This document shows, one piece after another, positions 1 through 5,542 of a stretch of DNA of 8,721 nucleotides. The position numbers were made by a program, and so were the translations under genes. Position 1 is the first letter of the stretch; the number at the start of each line of letters is the position of its first letter. Source of the stretch: Cryomorphaceae bacterium (GTDB lineage Bacteria > Bacteroidota > Bacteroidia > Flavobacteriales > Schleiferiaceae). The DNA lies in the NCBI GenBank assembly GCA_003445735.1, contig DMCR01000141.1, forward strand, positions 1 to 8,721, read 5' to 3'. The notes under the pieces are model-generated. The model was not told the origin of the DNA and made no database searches. It saw nothing but the letters and a program-made list of their open reading frames with translations.

Positions 1-163
1 CTTTATTGGGCGGTGCGAGTTCGGTAATGATAGCACCTTTCTTCTTGACAATGGGTGAGGTAAAACTATTTATGATCGCTTTGACTGTTTCCTCCATATC
101 TGTGGCATAGGTCGGTAGCCTGTGAAAAAAATCATATACCAATCGTTCCAGCGACTTAGTCAT
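1..163 (-). CDS. Crp/Fnr-like regulator, N-terminal part only
   Basis: This is a 5' fragment: 54 codons are visible from an ATG at 163-161, and the frame stays open to the window edge, so the 3' end is missing. The start ATGACTAA overlaps the last 8 nt of the upstream regulator gene, which points to translational coupling. The peptide begins MTKSLERLVYDFFHRLPTYA and continues through a helix to IVKKKGAIITELAPPNK. That pattern (N-terminal helices, then a basic 'KKKG' strand followed by a short turn) is how the cyclic-nucleotide-binding-like domain of Bacteroidota Crp/Fnr proteins opens, and it resembles the matching region of the gene before it. No HTH is visible because the gene is cut. The family call rests on this short pattern and on the neighbour; another protein cotranscribed with the regulator is possible. 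Confidence 0.55.
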   Translation of the reverse strand, partial: MTKSLERLVYDFFHRLPTYATDMEETVKAIINSFTSPIVKKKGAIITELAPPNK

Positions 164-758
164 TTTCTATCTGCTTTAAGGAGCGAAACAATGAAGCTCT
201 CGAAATACCTAGGTAGTCTGCCAACTGTTTTCTTGGTATTAAATACAAAATGTCTGGGAATTGCTCGATAGCTGCATGAATTCTATGAATACCTCCAGTT
301 TGCAACATTTCATAGGTGGTATTGCGGTATTCTGTCATACTCAATACGATGAGACTAGGTAGCAGCTTCCCTCCTAATTCCTCGTTCACCAGATATTCCG
401 CAAGTGCACTAGCGGAAATAGAGGCCACGCGGGCCTCCACTAAACAAGTTGCATACGTAGCTGGATTTGTTGAATACAGAATTAGGTCCTCTGAATATGC
501 AAATCTATTCTTTGGATAAAACCTTAGTATATGTGGTACTCTACCGTCCACCAAATATTCTGCAAAGACACCTGATAAAATGAAATGTAATTGACCTGTT
601 CTAGTGCTTAACTCCCACAGGGAATCGTCTTCCTTGAAAGTTCGAATGGAGAATCGCTGGGCAAGTGATCGCAAGGCTTCTTGATCTTCAGCTTTATCTA
701 ACTGAACATGCTGAGAAAGAGCTTCATGAACAACATCGTAGTCCTTGTCGTAAGACAT
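156..758 (-). CDS. Crp/Fnr family transcriptional regulator
   Basis: The product is a 200-aa DNA-binding regulator with the usual two-domain layout. Residues about 15-115 form the cNMP-binding-like beta roll (…GQLHFILSGVFAEYLVDGR… is the conserved 'yfi.sG..r.y..dg' stretch). A long helix follows at about 130-165, and a C-terminal Crp-type helix-turn-helix at about 172-198 (PRKQLADYLGISRASLFRSL). The glycine-glutamate and arginine of the cAMP pocket of E. coli CRP are not evident: the equivalent region reads FAYSEDLILYSTNPATYATC. cAMP binding is therefore doubtful, as in most Bacteroidota members of this group. No cysteine cluster of FNR type is present. The start is ATG at 758-756, with the whole N-terminus fitting the family length. 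It is cotranscribed with the fragment downstream (8-nt overlap). Its targets are unknown. Confidence 0.85.
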   Translation of the reverse strand: MSYDKDYDVVHEALSQHVQLDKAEDQEALRSLAQRFSIRTFKEDDSLWELSTRTGQLHFILSGVFAEYLVDGRVPHILRFYPKNRFAYSEDLILYSTNPATYATCLVEARVASISASALAEYLVNEELGGKLLPSLIVLSMTEYRNTTYEMLQTGGIHRIHAAIEQFPDILYLIPRKQLADYLGISRASLFRSLKQIEND

Positions 759-902
759 GACTTGATTTTATTGGTAAATTGGTCAAGACTAATGTAAGAA
801 AGAAATACAGTTTAAAAAAGAATTGATTTCACCCTTTTGAACCAGGCACGTTTGAACAATGTGTTGAAAACTAAAACGTTAGCTATTAATTTATTGTTCC
901 TG

Positions 903-916
903 CCTTGAAATCAAGG
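903..916. promoter_or_regulatory. perfect dyad CCTTGA-AA-TCAAGG, possible operator
   Basis: The sequence CCTTGAAATCAAGG is a perfect inverted repeat with 6-bp arms and a 2-bp centre. It lies 13 bp from the TATGTTTG -7 candidate of the Crp-like gene, on its downstream side. Its half-site TTGA resembles the FNR/CRP-type half-site, but the spacing between TTGA and TCAA is 2 bp rather than the usual 6, so it is not a standard site for that family. An operator role is inferred from symmetry and position only. Confidence 0.35.
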
Positions 917-928
917 TTAATACATAAT

Positions 929-936
929 CAAACATA
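929..936 (-). promoter_or_regulatory. -7 element TATGTTTG, promoter candidate for the Crp-like gene
   Basis: Reading the minus strand, TATGTTTG fits the Bacteroidota -7 consensus TAnnTTTG exactly. The nearest upstream TTG (963-961) is 24 nt away, longer than the usual spacing near 19, so the -33 part is poor. Initiation here would give a leader of about 165 nt that contains both the 903-916 dyad and the ATTGGT direct repeat. Confidence 0.3.
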
Positions 937-1044
937 ATGCGAAAAGTTTGTGCTATTAACCAAGCCATTAAACCGTTTAAAGCCGATCCGTCTAGGGTGA
1001 GATAGTACCGCAAAGACAAGGGGATTTCGATTTCCGAAAAGGTA

Positions 1045-1071
1045 TTACAAGTGCTTGTAAAGTCATTGTAA
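1045..1071. promoter_or_regulatory. perfect dyad TTACAAG-TG-CTTGTAA plus a third half-site
   Basis: Positions 1045-1060 read TTACAAGTGCTTGTAA, a perfect inverted repeat with 7-bp arms around a TG centre. A further TTGTAA at 1066-1071 repeats the right arm (1055-1060) eleven bases on, that is, on about the same face of the helix. The cluster ends 39 bp upstream of the -7 candidate at 1111. Symmetry plus a phased extra half-site is the pattern of a dimeric regulator binding cooperatively; the regulator is unknown, and the adjacent Crp-like protein is a natural suspect. Confidence 0.4.
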
Positions 1072-1110
1072 AAAAGTTATAAGCTGCAGAAATGCGGCCC
1101 ATTTTTGCAA

Positions 1111-1118
1111 TATTTTTG
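1111..1118 (+). promoter_or_regulatory. -7 element TATTTTTG, promoter candidate for the lipoprotein gene
   Basis: TATTTTTG matches TAnnTTTG and sits 20 nt before the ATG at 1139, so transcription would start with a short leader of roughly 14 nt. No TTG lies at the expected distance upstream, so any promoter here has a weak -33 region and might need an activator, which would suit the dyads at 1045-1071. Confidence 0.35.
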
Positions 1119-1138
1119 ACGTTATAATCATACTTAAG

Positions 1139-1501
1139 ATGAAGCGATTTCTAGCCATATTTTCTGTTTTGTTCCTTGTGTCTTGCGCAAGCCCGCGTCG
1201 TGCCTTATACGATACAGCCAATACTTTATACGGTCAGAATTGGACCTACTTAGGAACAATTGCGGTTTATCCAGATGTTATTTACAGTGATAATATCACC
1301 GCTGCCAACAAAACGCGTGAGCTGGTACTGCACGATGGGCTCATCACCTATGATAAGATGTTACACGAAGCTCGCAGGCAATATGGCGATAGCGTGACCA
1401 TAGCCAATATTCGTGTGTATACGGAAGAGTTTAAAACCCAATGGTATGGCAAAAACGCTGAAGTTCAGGCTTTAGTTGATGTCATCTACGTGACCAAATA
1501 A
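1139..1501 (+). CDS. small lipoprotein of unknown function
   Basis: The 120-aa product starts MKRFLAIFSVLFLVSCAS: two basic residues, a hydrophobic core and a lipobox LVSC with the acceptor cysteine at 16. It should therefore be cut by signal peptidase II and anchored by lipid in the periplasm or outer membrane. The mature part of about 105 residues is soluble, with predicted beta strands (YLGTIAVYPDVIY, ALVDVIYV) and one helix (YDKMLHEARRQYGDSVTIANI). This 'helix-YG-hydrophobic strand' layout is seen in several small periplasmic alpha/beta lipoproteins, but I cannot name the family. It is the first gene after the large intergenic region. The next gene follows after 9 nt in the same frame, so the two are probably cotranscribed. 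Confidence 0.8.
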   Translation: MKRFLAIFSVLFLVSCASPRRALYDTANTLYGQNWTYLGTIAVYPDVIYSDNITAANKTRELVLHDGLITYDKMLHEARRQYGDSVTIANIRVYTEEFKTQWYGKNAEVQALVDVIYVTK

Positions 1502-1510
1502 ATCCGTCGG

Positions 1511-2161
1511 TTGAAAGATTTTGAGCAATATCAAAGCTTCAACAACATTCATGAGCTCATCGCAGAAGGTGAGCATGAAAATCAAGACTTCAAGTACAAG
1601 ATTTCGGACGCACGGAAAATAGCGCGTACCCTTAGCGCATTTTCCAACACCACTGGAGGGCGCTTATTGGTAGGTGTCCGAGACAATGGAGTGATTGGCG
1701 GCGTCAAGGATGAAGATGATATTTACCTCTTAGAAAGTGCTGCTCGGGTATTTACTGAACCTGAAGTTCAGCTGGAAGTGTTCGCTCACGATGTGGACGG
1801 TAAACGCGTTTGGGAAATTGAAATCCCGGAGGGAAAAAGCAAGCCGTACCGCGTTGATGAAAAAGAAGGTAAGTTAGCCTATGTACGCGTTCAGGATGAA
1901 AACAAGATAGCAGGGGCTGTCTTAGCTGAGGTCTGGAAACAAGAGTTGAGCGATCAAAGCAAGCGCCCTGTGGCTTTTTCCGAAAAAGAGCAGCGACTCA
2001 TTCAATACCTGAAGGATTACAATACGGTCACCACGAGCAAAGCTGCAAAGGTCATGCAAATACCTCGTCAGAAAGCCATCGCTACTCTAGCGCGACTAAT
2101 TCGCTGGGAAGTGATTGACTGGGAGATCACCAATGGCATATTCTTGTTACGCTTCGACTAA
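1511..2161 (+). CDS. AlbA_2/Schlafen-type putative DNA-binding protein
   Basis: The 216-aa protein carries an AlbA_2 domain at about 15-140. The diagnostic run is E-x2-NQDFKYKI (about 23-31), then KIARTLSAFSNTTGGRLLVG (36-55) and the turn VRDNGVIGG. A C-terminal winged-helix-like segment follows at about 155-216 (SKAAKVMQIPRQKAIATLAR is the putative recognition helix region). Members of the family are annotated as putative DNA-binding or ATP-binding transcriptional regulators; the precise job is unknown. The start must be TTG at 1511: the frame is closed by the lipoprotein stop at 1499-1501, the conserved domain begins about 20 codons in, and there is no ATG between. It meets trmH tail to tail with a 4-nt overlap. 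It is distinct from the larger AAA_4 'divergent' proteins, which carry more C-terminal sequence. Confidence 0.8.
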   Translation: MKDFEQYQSFNNIHELIAEGEHENQDFKYKISDARKIARTLSAFSNTTGGRLLVGVRDNGVIGGVKDEDDIYLLESAARVFTEPEVQLEVFAHDVDGKRVWEIEIPEGKSKPYRVDEKEGKLAYVRVQDENKIAGAVLAEVWKQELSDQSKRPVAFSEKEQRLIQYLKDYNTVTTSKAAKVMQIPRQKAIATLARLIRWEVIDWEITNGIFLLRFD

Positions 2162-2841
2162 AGGAATCTTTGAGGATTGGGTATGGTTCTAAGGGCCCAA
2201 TGAATCAACGTGTTCAACTCGTCCTCGGGTGCCAATCCTTTTTTAATGCCGGCCTTTTCCATGCCTAAGGTGAGGTGGTGAAGTACAATTCCGCAACTGA
2301 CAGAAACATTAAAACTCTCCACGAATCCTCGCATGGGTATATAAATGCGTTCGTCGGCCAATTCTTGGATCAATGGGGATGCCCCCTCCTGCTCATTGCC
2401 GAATAATATGGTCGCCGGGACTGCTGGATCAATAGCATCAATTGGGAGCGCCCCCTCGTCCAGAGCGGTGACGTAAAGTTTGCGTCCCGAGACTTTTAAT
2501 TGGTCTGCCCATTCCTTCGTGCCTCCTTCATTGTAAGTATTGAAAAAACTGGCATCTAGCCACTTCTCTACCCCTTTTGAAATACCGCTACTCACATTGA
2601 AGCACTCGTTCTTGTCATACACGTCCACCTTATGTATTCCGAAAGCATCAGCGGTACGCATAAGCGCTGAGGCATTCTGGGATTTCATCATATCCTCAAG
2701 GGCCAAAGAAAAATGTCGGGTGCGCTGGGCGACTTTATCTTGAAACAATTGGCGTTTGTGATCGGTTAATTCCAAACTTAAGTTCGCATAGAATGCTCTT
2801 TTTGCCTCCATATCCCAATTCTTCCAATCCGATGTGCCCAT
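2158..2841 (-). CDS. trmH: tRNA (guanosine(18)-2'-O)-methyltransferase TrmH
   Basis: This is a SPOUT-fold methyltransferase that uses S-adenosylmethionine to methylate the 2'-OH of G18 in the tRNA D-loop. All three SPOUT motifs are visible in the 227 aa. Motif 1 is SQNASALMRTADAFGI (54-69), with Asn56 and Arg62, the latter equivalent to the catalytic Arg41 of Thermus TrmH. Motif 2 is ATILFGNEQEG (143-153), and motif 3 is IPMRGFVESFNVSVSCGI (168-185). The preceding RTRHFSLALEDMMKSQNAS is typical of TrmH rather than of RlmB or TrmL, and the length and C-terminal extension (LRTIPNPQRFL) also fit TrmH. The start is ATG at 2841. The gene converges on the AlbA_2 gene (4-nt overlap) and is divergent from the TPR-like membrane protein. 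Confidence 0.92.
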   Translation of the reverse strand: MGTSDWKNWDMEAKRAFYANLSLELTDHKRQLFQDKVAQRTRHFSLALEDMMKSQNASALMRTADAFGIHKVDVYDKNECFNVSSGISKGVEKWLDASFFNTYNEGGTKEWADQLKVSGRKLYVTALDEGALPIDAIDPAVPATILFGNEQEGASPLIQELADERIYIPMRGFVESFNVSVSCGIVLHHLTLGMEKAGIKKGLAPEDELNTLIHWALRTIPNPQRFL

Positions 2842-2863
2842 TTCTTTGTTTCTTTGCGTTGCT

Positions 2864-2871
2864 CAAAAATA
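2864..2871 (-). promoter_or_regulatory. -7 element TATTTTTG, promoter candidate for trmH
   Basis: Read on the minus strand, TATTTTTG fits TAnnTTTG and lies 22 nt before the trmH ATG. It is identical to the -7 element proposed for the lipoprotein gene. No TTG occurs at the right distance upstream (that stretch lies inside the divergent gene), so the match is partial. It sits within the 36-nt divergent gap. Confidence 0.35.
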
Positions 2872-2877
2872 ATAGAG

Positions 2878-3393
2878 ATGTTCAGTAAAATCATTCGACT
2901 CGGATTAACAGCTGCAATTTTTGCTTGGTCAATCTATCAATTCGCTGATCGAGAAATAGGAAATGGTATCGCGTTGCTCTTTCCAATGGGACTTGTATTG
3001 TTCACCTATTTCCGCAACGAGCGCATTTTACTTACTCTATGGCACATGAGAAAAAACGATGTTGCCAAAGCCGAAAAAGCATTGGCCGGTATTCGGAATC
3101 CAGAGAAAAGCTTGATCAAAGGTCAACTGGCTTATTACTACCTTCTTATGGGTATGATTGAGAGCCAACGCAAAGTAGGTAAGGCAGAAACCTTGCTGAA
3201 AAGAGCGCTCAACACTGGATTAAGATTGGACCAAGATAAAGCATTGGCAAAACTGAATCTCGCAGGAATCGCATTGACAAAGCGTCGTAAGAAGGAGGCA
3301 CAAATCCTTTTGACCGAAGTAAAGAAGCTTGATAAAAACGGTGCGCTTGCAGAGCAAACCAAATACATCAAGCAACAAATGAAGCGAATCTAA
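2878..3393 (+). CDS. two-TM membrane protein with TPR-like helices
   Basis: From ATG at 2878 the product has 171 aa. An in-frame TTG at 2854 would add 8 residues but lies almost at the divergent gene's start, so ATG is preferred. Two hydrophobic segments at about 7-22 (RLGLTAAIFAWSIYQF) and 30-46 (GIALLFPMGLVLFTYF) form a membrane hairpin. The rest is basic and helical: repeated A-x3-A pairs (DVAKAEKALAGI, GQLAYYYLLMGMIESQRKVGKAETLLKRAL, ALAKLNLAGIALTKRRKKEAQILL) give the helix-turn-helix rhythm of about three degenerate tetratricopeptide repeats. It probably serves as a membrane-tethered cytoplasmic protein-interaction module. It is divergent from trmH by 36 nt and lies 57 nt upstream of the SRPBCC gene. 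No partner can be named. Confidence 0.75.
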   Translation: MFSKIIRLGLTAAIFAWSIYQFADREIGNGIALLFPMGLVLFTYFRNERILLTLWHMRKNDVAKAEKALAGIRNPEKSLIKGQLAYYYLLMGMIESQRKVGKAETLLKRALNTGLRLDQDKALAKLNLAGIALTKRRKKEAQILLTEVKKLDKNGALAEQTKYIKQQMKRI

Positions 3394-3418
3394 GGCTTCA
3401 CGCGAACCACAAGCACTA

Positions 3419-3462
3419 TAGGGTGTTAGATTGATACTTAATCCAACACTATGCACACCCTA
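3419..3462 (+). promoter_or_regulatory. two mutually exclusive hairpins over the SRPBCC start codon
   Basis: Stem A pairs 3423-3432 (GTGTTAGATT) with 3440-3449 (AATCCAACAC): 10 positions, one mismatch, 7-nt loop, ending one base before the ATG at 3451. Stem B pairs 3419-3426 (TAGGGTGT) with 3455-3462 (ACACCCTA): 8 perfect pairs that would enclose the start codon in its loop. Both use 3423-3426, so only one can form fully. There is no T-run, so it is not an intrinsic terminator for the TPR-like gene. A role in translation initiation of the SRPBCC operon is inference. Confidence 0.4.
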
Positions 3463-3915
3463 GAACGCATTCAAAGGCTACCTATTACCGTTGAAGAGGC
3501 TTGGAACTTTTTTCAACGCCCAAGCAACTTGGCCACCATTACTCCTGATTACATGGGCTTTAACATTATGTCTGAAGTACCTGATCAGATGTATCCGGGC
3601 CTATTCATAGACTATAAAGTCAGTCCTTTACTTGGGATTAAAATGAATTGGACCACGGAAATCACTCATGTGGATGGTCCAAAGTATTTCGTAGACGAAC
3701 AGCGTGTAGGACCATATGCTATCTGGCATCACGAACATCACTTCAAAGCCATTCCGGGAGGTGTAGAAATGCTCGACCGAGTGAGTTATAAAATTCCATT
3801 AGGGATCTTAGGAAAGATTGCACACCCCATTATAGTGCGTCCTAAGCTGGAAGAGATTTTTGATTACCGTTTCACAAAGGTTGAGGAGCTCTTTGGCACA
3901 TGGCGCGAATCATAG
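3451..3915 (+). CDS. SRPBCC (START-like) family protein
   Basis: The 154-aa protein fits the helix-grip fold of the SRPBCC superfamily in a single domain. The N-terminal strand LERIQRLPITVEEAWNFFQRPSNLATITPD (4-33) is the classic opening: a strand, then 'eeaW.ff..p.nl..itP'. A strand with Y.VSPLLGIKMNWTTEI follows at about 55-71, then DEQRVGPYAIWHHEHHF (82-98), GGVEMLDRVSYKIPLG (103-118) and a long C-terminal helix. Such proteins bind hydrophobic ligands in a cavity; this subgroup (ligand-binding SRPBCC, COG4276-like) has no proven substrate, and some members were once labelled cell-division inhibitors. Its last 16 nt overlap the DUF429 gene in another frame, so translation is likely coupled. 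The start ATG lies within the hairpin region described above. Confidence 0.85.
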   Translation: MHTLERIQRLPITVEEAWNFFQRPSNLATITPDYMGFNIMSEVPDQMYPGLFIDYKVSPLLGIKMNWTTEITHVDGPKYFVDEQRVGPYAIWHHEHHFKAIPGGVEMLDRVSYKIPLGILGKIAHPIIVRPKLEEIFDYRFTKVEELFGTWRES

Positions 3916-4484
3916 GCATAGATTACGGCTCGAAGTTGGCTGGCACAACAGTCCTAGCAATATTCGATACCGACACGAAGCACACCCTTCTAGAGCAAAG
4001 TTCAAAAAAACAGGATGCAGATGCGTTTGTCCTGTCCACACTTCGCGAGCATCCCGCTGATGTGGTAGGTATTGATGCTCCCCTATCCTTGCCTGGAATT
4101 TACCGCGACTTGGAGGGAAATAATGATTTCCATTATCGCGCCGCTGACCGTCAAGCAAAGGCCATGAGCCCCATGTTTCTTGGAGGATTAACGGCAAGAG
4201 CCATGAAATTGGCCTCTGAGATTGAGGCGACGACTATTGAAGTTTATCCAAAGCTTGGCGCGGAACGTTACCTGCTCCAAGAACTAGGTTATAAAGGCGA
4301 TAAAGAAGCTATTGCGTTTTGTCTAATGGCGTTAGTCCAACGAACTGAATTACCAGTTGCTGAGTTATCTATTGAGAATTGGCACCAATTCGACGCCTTG
4401 CTCGCATTAGAGATCACTTGGCGCTACCACAACAACCTCGCAGATCAATATGGGGATGCGAAGGAAGGAATGCTTTATTTTTGA
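3900..4484 (+). CDS. DUF429 family protein, RNase H-like fold
   Basis: The 194-aa product opens with IIGIDYGSKLAGT (4-16), the first strand of an RNase H-like fold with Asp8. It continues with VVGIDAPLSLPG (55-66, Asp59), EVYPKL (114-119, Glu114) and HQFDALLALEITW (162-174, Asp165). These spaced acidic residues are the expected metal-binding set for this fold and the hallmarks of the DUF429 family, which has been predicted to be a nuclease but has no established biochemical activity that I know of. The ATG at 3900 overlaps the SRPBCC gene by 16 nt, and the DUF2452 gene begins 3 nt after its TGA. Length is close to usual for compact bacterial members, and I see no missing motif. Confidence 0.82.
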   Translation: MARIIGIDYGSKLAGTTVLAIFDTDTKHTLLEQSSKKQDADAFVLSTLREHPADVVGIDAPLSLPGIYRDLEGNNDFHYRAADRQAKAMSPMFLGGLTARAMKLASEIEATTIEVYPKLGAERYLLQELGYKGDKEAIAFCLMALVQRTELPVAELSIENWHQFDALLALEITWRYHNNLADQYGDAKEGMLYF

Positions 4485-4487
4485 CCC

Positions 4488-4928
4488 ATGGCTAAGGACA
4501 AACGTACTCACAACCCTATCGATCCGGATAAAATCGCTGAAAACGCGAACATCCTTCCCTATGGCTCTAGTCTTAGCGCGCCTGCGTTTAAGGCGGTAGA
4601 TGCCGTGAAGAACAAAAGCCTTGATCTCAATGCCATGGAGTCGCAGACCGACATGCAACTGGACCAAATCCGTACGCAAATTGAATTACTGGCCGAACAA
4701 GCCCGCAAAATTCATGAGCGCAAAGCATTGAGTGAAGATATTTACAAGGCACAGATGGGATTCAAGCCAGAAATTAATCACGTGTATTACCTGTACCGCA
4801 AAAACGAAGATCAGAATGTGTTGAGCATGATTGCACCGCATGAATGGCGCAATTGTCCGCATGAATTTATGTATCAAATTCGACTGCTTGCTGACCATAC
4901 TTGGGACATTCTCGAATATCGGCAATAA
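4488..4928 (+). CDS. DUF2452 family protein (C1orf50-like)
   Basis: The 146-aa protein has three parts. An N-terminal segment rich in polar residues is followed by HNPIDPDKIAENANILPYGS (8-27). A helix around 55-90 (QLDQIRTQIELLAEQARKI) may be a short coiled coil. The conserved C-terminal block has NHVYYLYRK (97-105), VLSMIAPHEW (111-120), CPHEFMYQIRLLADHTWDIL (123-142). The order 'QA..i.E', then 'YhLY', 'lS.l.P.eW', and 'PHEF...yrL..D..W' is that of the DUF2452 family, found in bacteria and in animals as human C1orf50. The function is unknown. It has no signal peptide or membrane segment, so it is cytoplasmic. Its stop shares one base with the esterase start (TAATG), a sign of coupling. Confidence 0.82.
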   Translation: MAKDKRTHNPIDPDKIAENANILPYGSSLSAPAFKAVDAVKNKSLDLNAMESQTDMQLDQIRTQIELLAEQARKIHERKALSEDIYKAQMGFKPEINHVYYLYRKNEDQNVLSMIAPHEWRNCPHEFMYQIRLLADHTWDILEYRQ

Positions 4929-5542
4929 TGCTCTCTTACATACACCACATCTCTGATCCTAAGCATCCAACACTGGTATTGTTACACGGTTACGGATCCA
5001 ATAAAGAAGACCTTTATGGTCTTAAACCCTATTTACCAAAACTCAACATTGTTTGCTTCCAAGCCCCTATTTCATTGGCCATGGGAGGTTATGCTTGGTA
5101 TTCTATTGAATGGGAAAACGGTGCTAAGATGATTGATGGAGCGGCTGTTGCAGAGTCTGCCCAGCTTGTACTGGAATCACTCAAGACTTGGCAAGAGCAG
5201 CATATGCAGAGCAACGAGGTGTTCATTGGCGGTTTCTCTCAAGGCGCCATAACAGCTCTTCAAATCCTATTACAAGGATTCAAGGCTAAAGGATTCGTTT
5301 TGATGAGCGGCTATGCACTACCAGAATGGCACGAAGTGTTGAAATCACTGTCAACGAATGCTCCTATTTTTCAAAGCCATGGTACAATGGACCCGGTGAT
5401 CCCATTCACTTGGGCCGAGGCCACAGCAGAAGGCCTCTCTCATTTAAGTGAATATACCTTCCATTCCTACCCCATGGCTCACAACCTGAATGCGCAGTGC
5501 TTGCAGGACATCCATGAGTTTTTAATTCCCTTGCTCGATTAG
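4928..5542 (+). CDS. alpha/beta hydrolase, phospholipase/carboxylesterase family
   Basis: The 204-aa product is a serine hydrolase of the carboxylesterase/lysophospholipase group (COG0400 type). The triad is visible: Ser104 in the nucleophile elbow GGFSQG (101-106), Asp155 in HGTMDPVIPF (151-160) and His185 in YPMAHNL (181-187). LVLLHGYGSNKEDL (16-29) supplies the oxyanion-hole HG motif. No signal peptide is present, so it acts in the cytoplasm, probably on short acyl esters or lysophospholipids; the substrate is not determined by sequence. The start is ATG at 4928 within TAATG; an in-frame TTG at 4901 inside the previous gene is less likely because the family begins just before 'hPtlvlLHG'. 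Its 3' end overlaps the oncoming wbpI gene by 21 bp. Confidence 0.9.
   Translation: MLSYIHHISDPKHPTLVLLHGYGSNKEDLYGLKPYLPKLNIVCFQAPISLAMGGYAWYSIEWENGAKMIDGAAVAESAQLVLESLKTWQEQHMQSNEVFIGGFSQGAITALQILLQGFKAKGFVLMSGYALPEWHEVLKSLSTNAPIFQSHGTMDPVIPFTWAEATAEGLSHLSEYTFHSYPMAHNLNAQCLQDIHEFLIPLLD

Larger units (their letters stand above)
759..1138. other. 380-bp divergent intergenic region
   Basis: This is the longest gene-free stretch of the window, lying between the divergent Crp-like and lipoprotein genes. It holds two perfect short dyads (903-916 and 1045-1060), a third half-site at 1066-1071, a minus-strand TATGTTTG (936-929) and a plus-strand TATTTTTG (1111-1118). A short direct repeat, ATTGGT-AA-ATTGGT (770-783), lies just upstream of the Crp-like start. 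I saw no tRNA or known riboswitch fold. The only small ORF of note (937-1005, 22 codons) has no supporting features. Confidence 0.7.

Noticed and set aside
937..1005. 22-codon plus-strand ORF (ATG at 937) in the large intergenic region
   Set aside because: It has no ribosome binding site, no recognisable peptide features and a length expected by chance; it also overlaps promoter candidates.
1025..1039. Small hairpin TTTCG-ATTTC-CGAAA
   Set aside because: It has only five pairs, mostly A-T, and no flanking signal.
3910..4197. 95-codon minus-strand open frame
   Set aside because: It lies entirely antisense within the DUF429 gene, whose motifs are clear, and its peptide has no domain-like pattern.
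4407..4679. 90-codon minus-strand open frame
   Set aside because: It is antisense to the DUF429/DUF2452 junction and is a compositional shadow of those genes.
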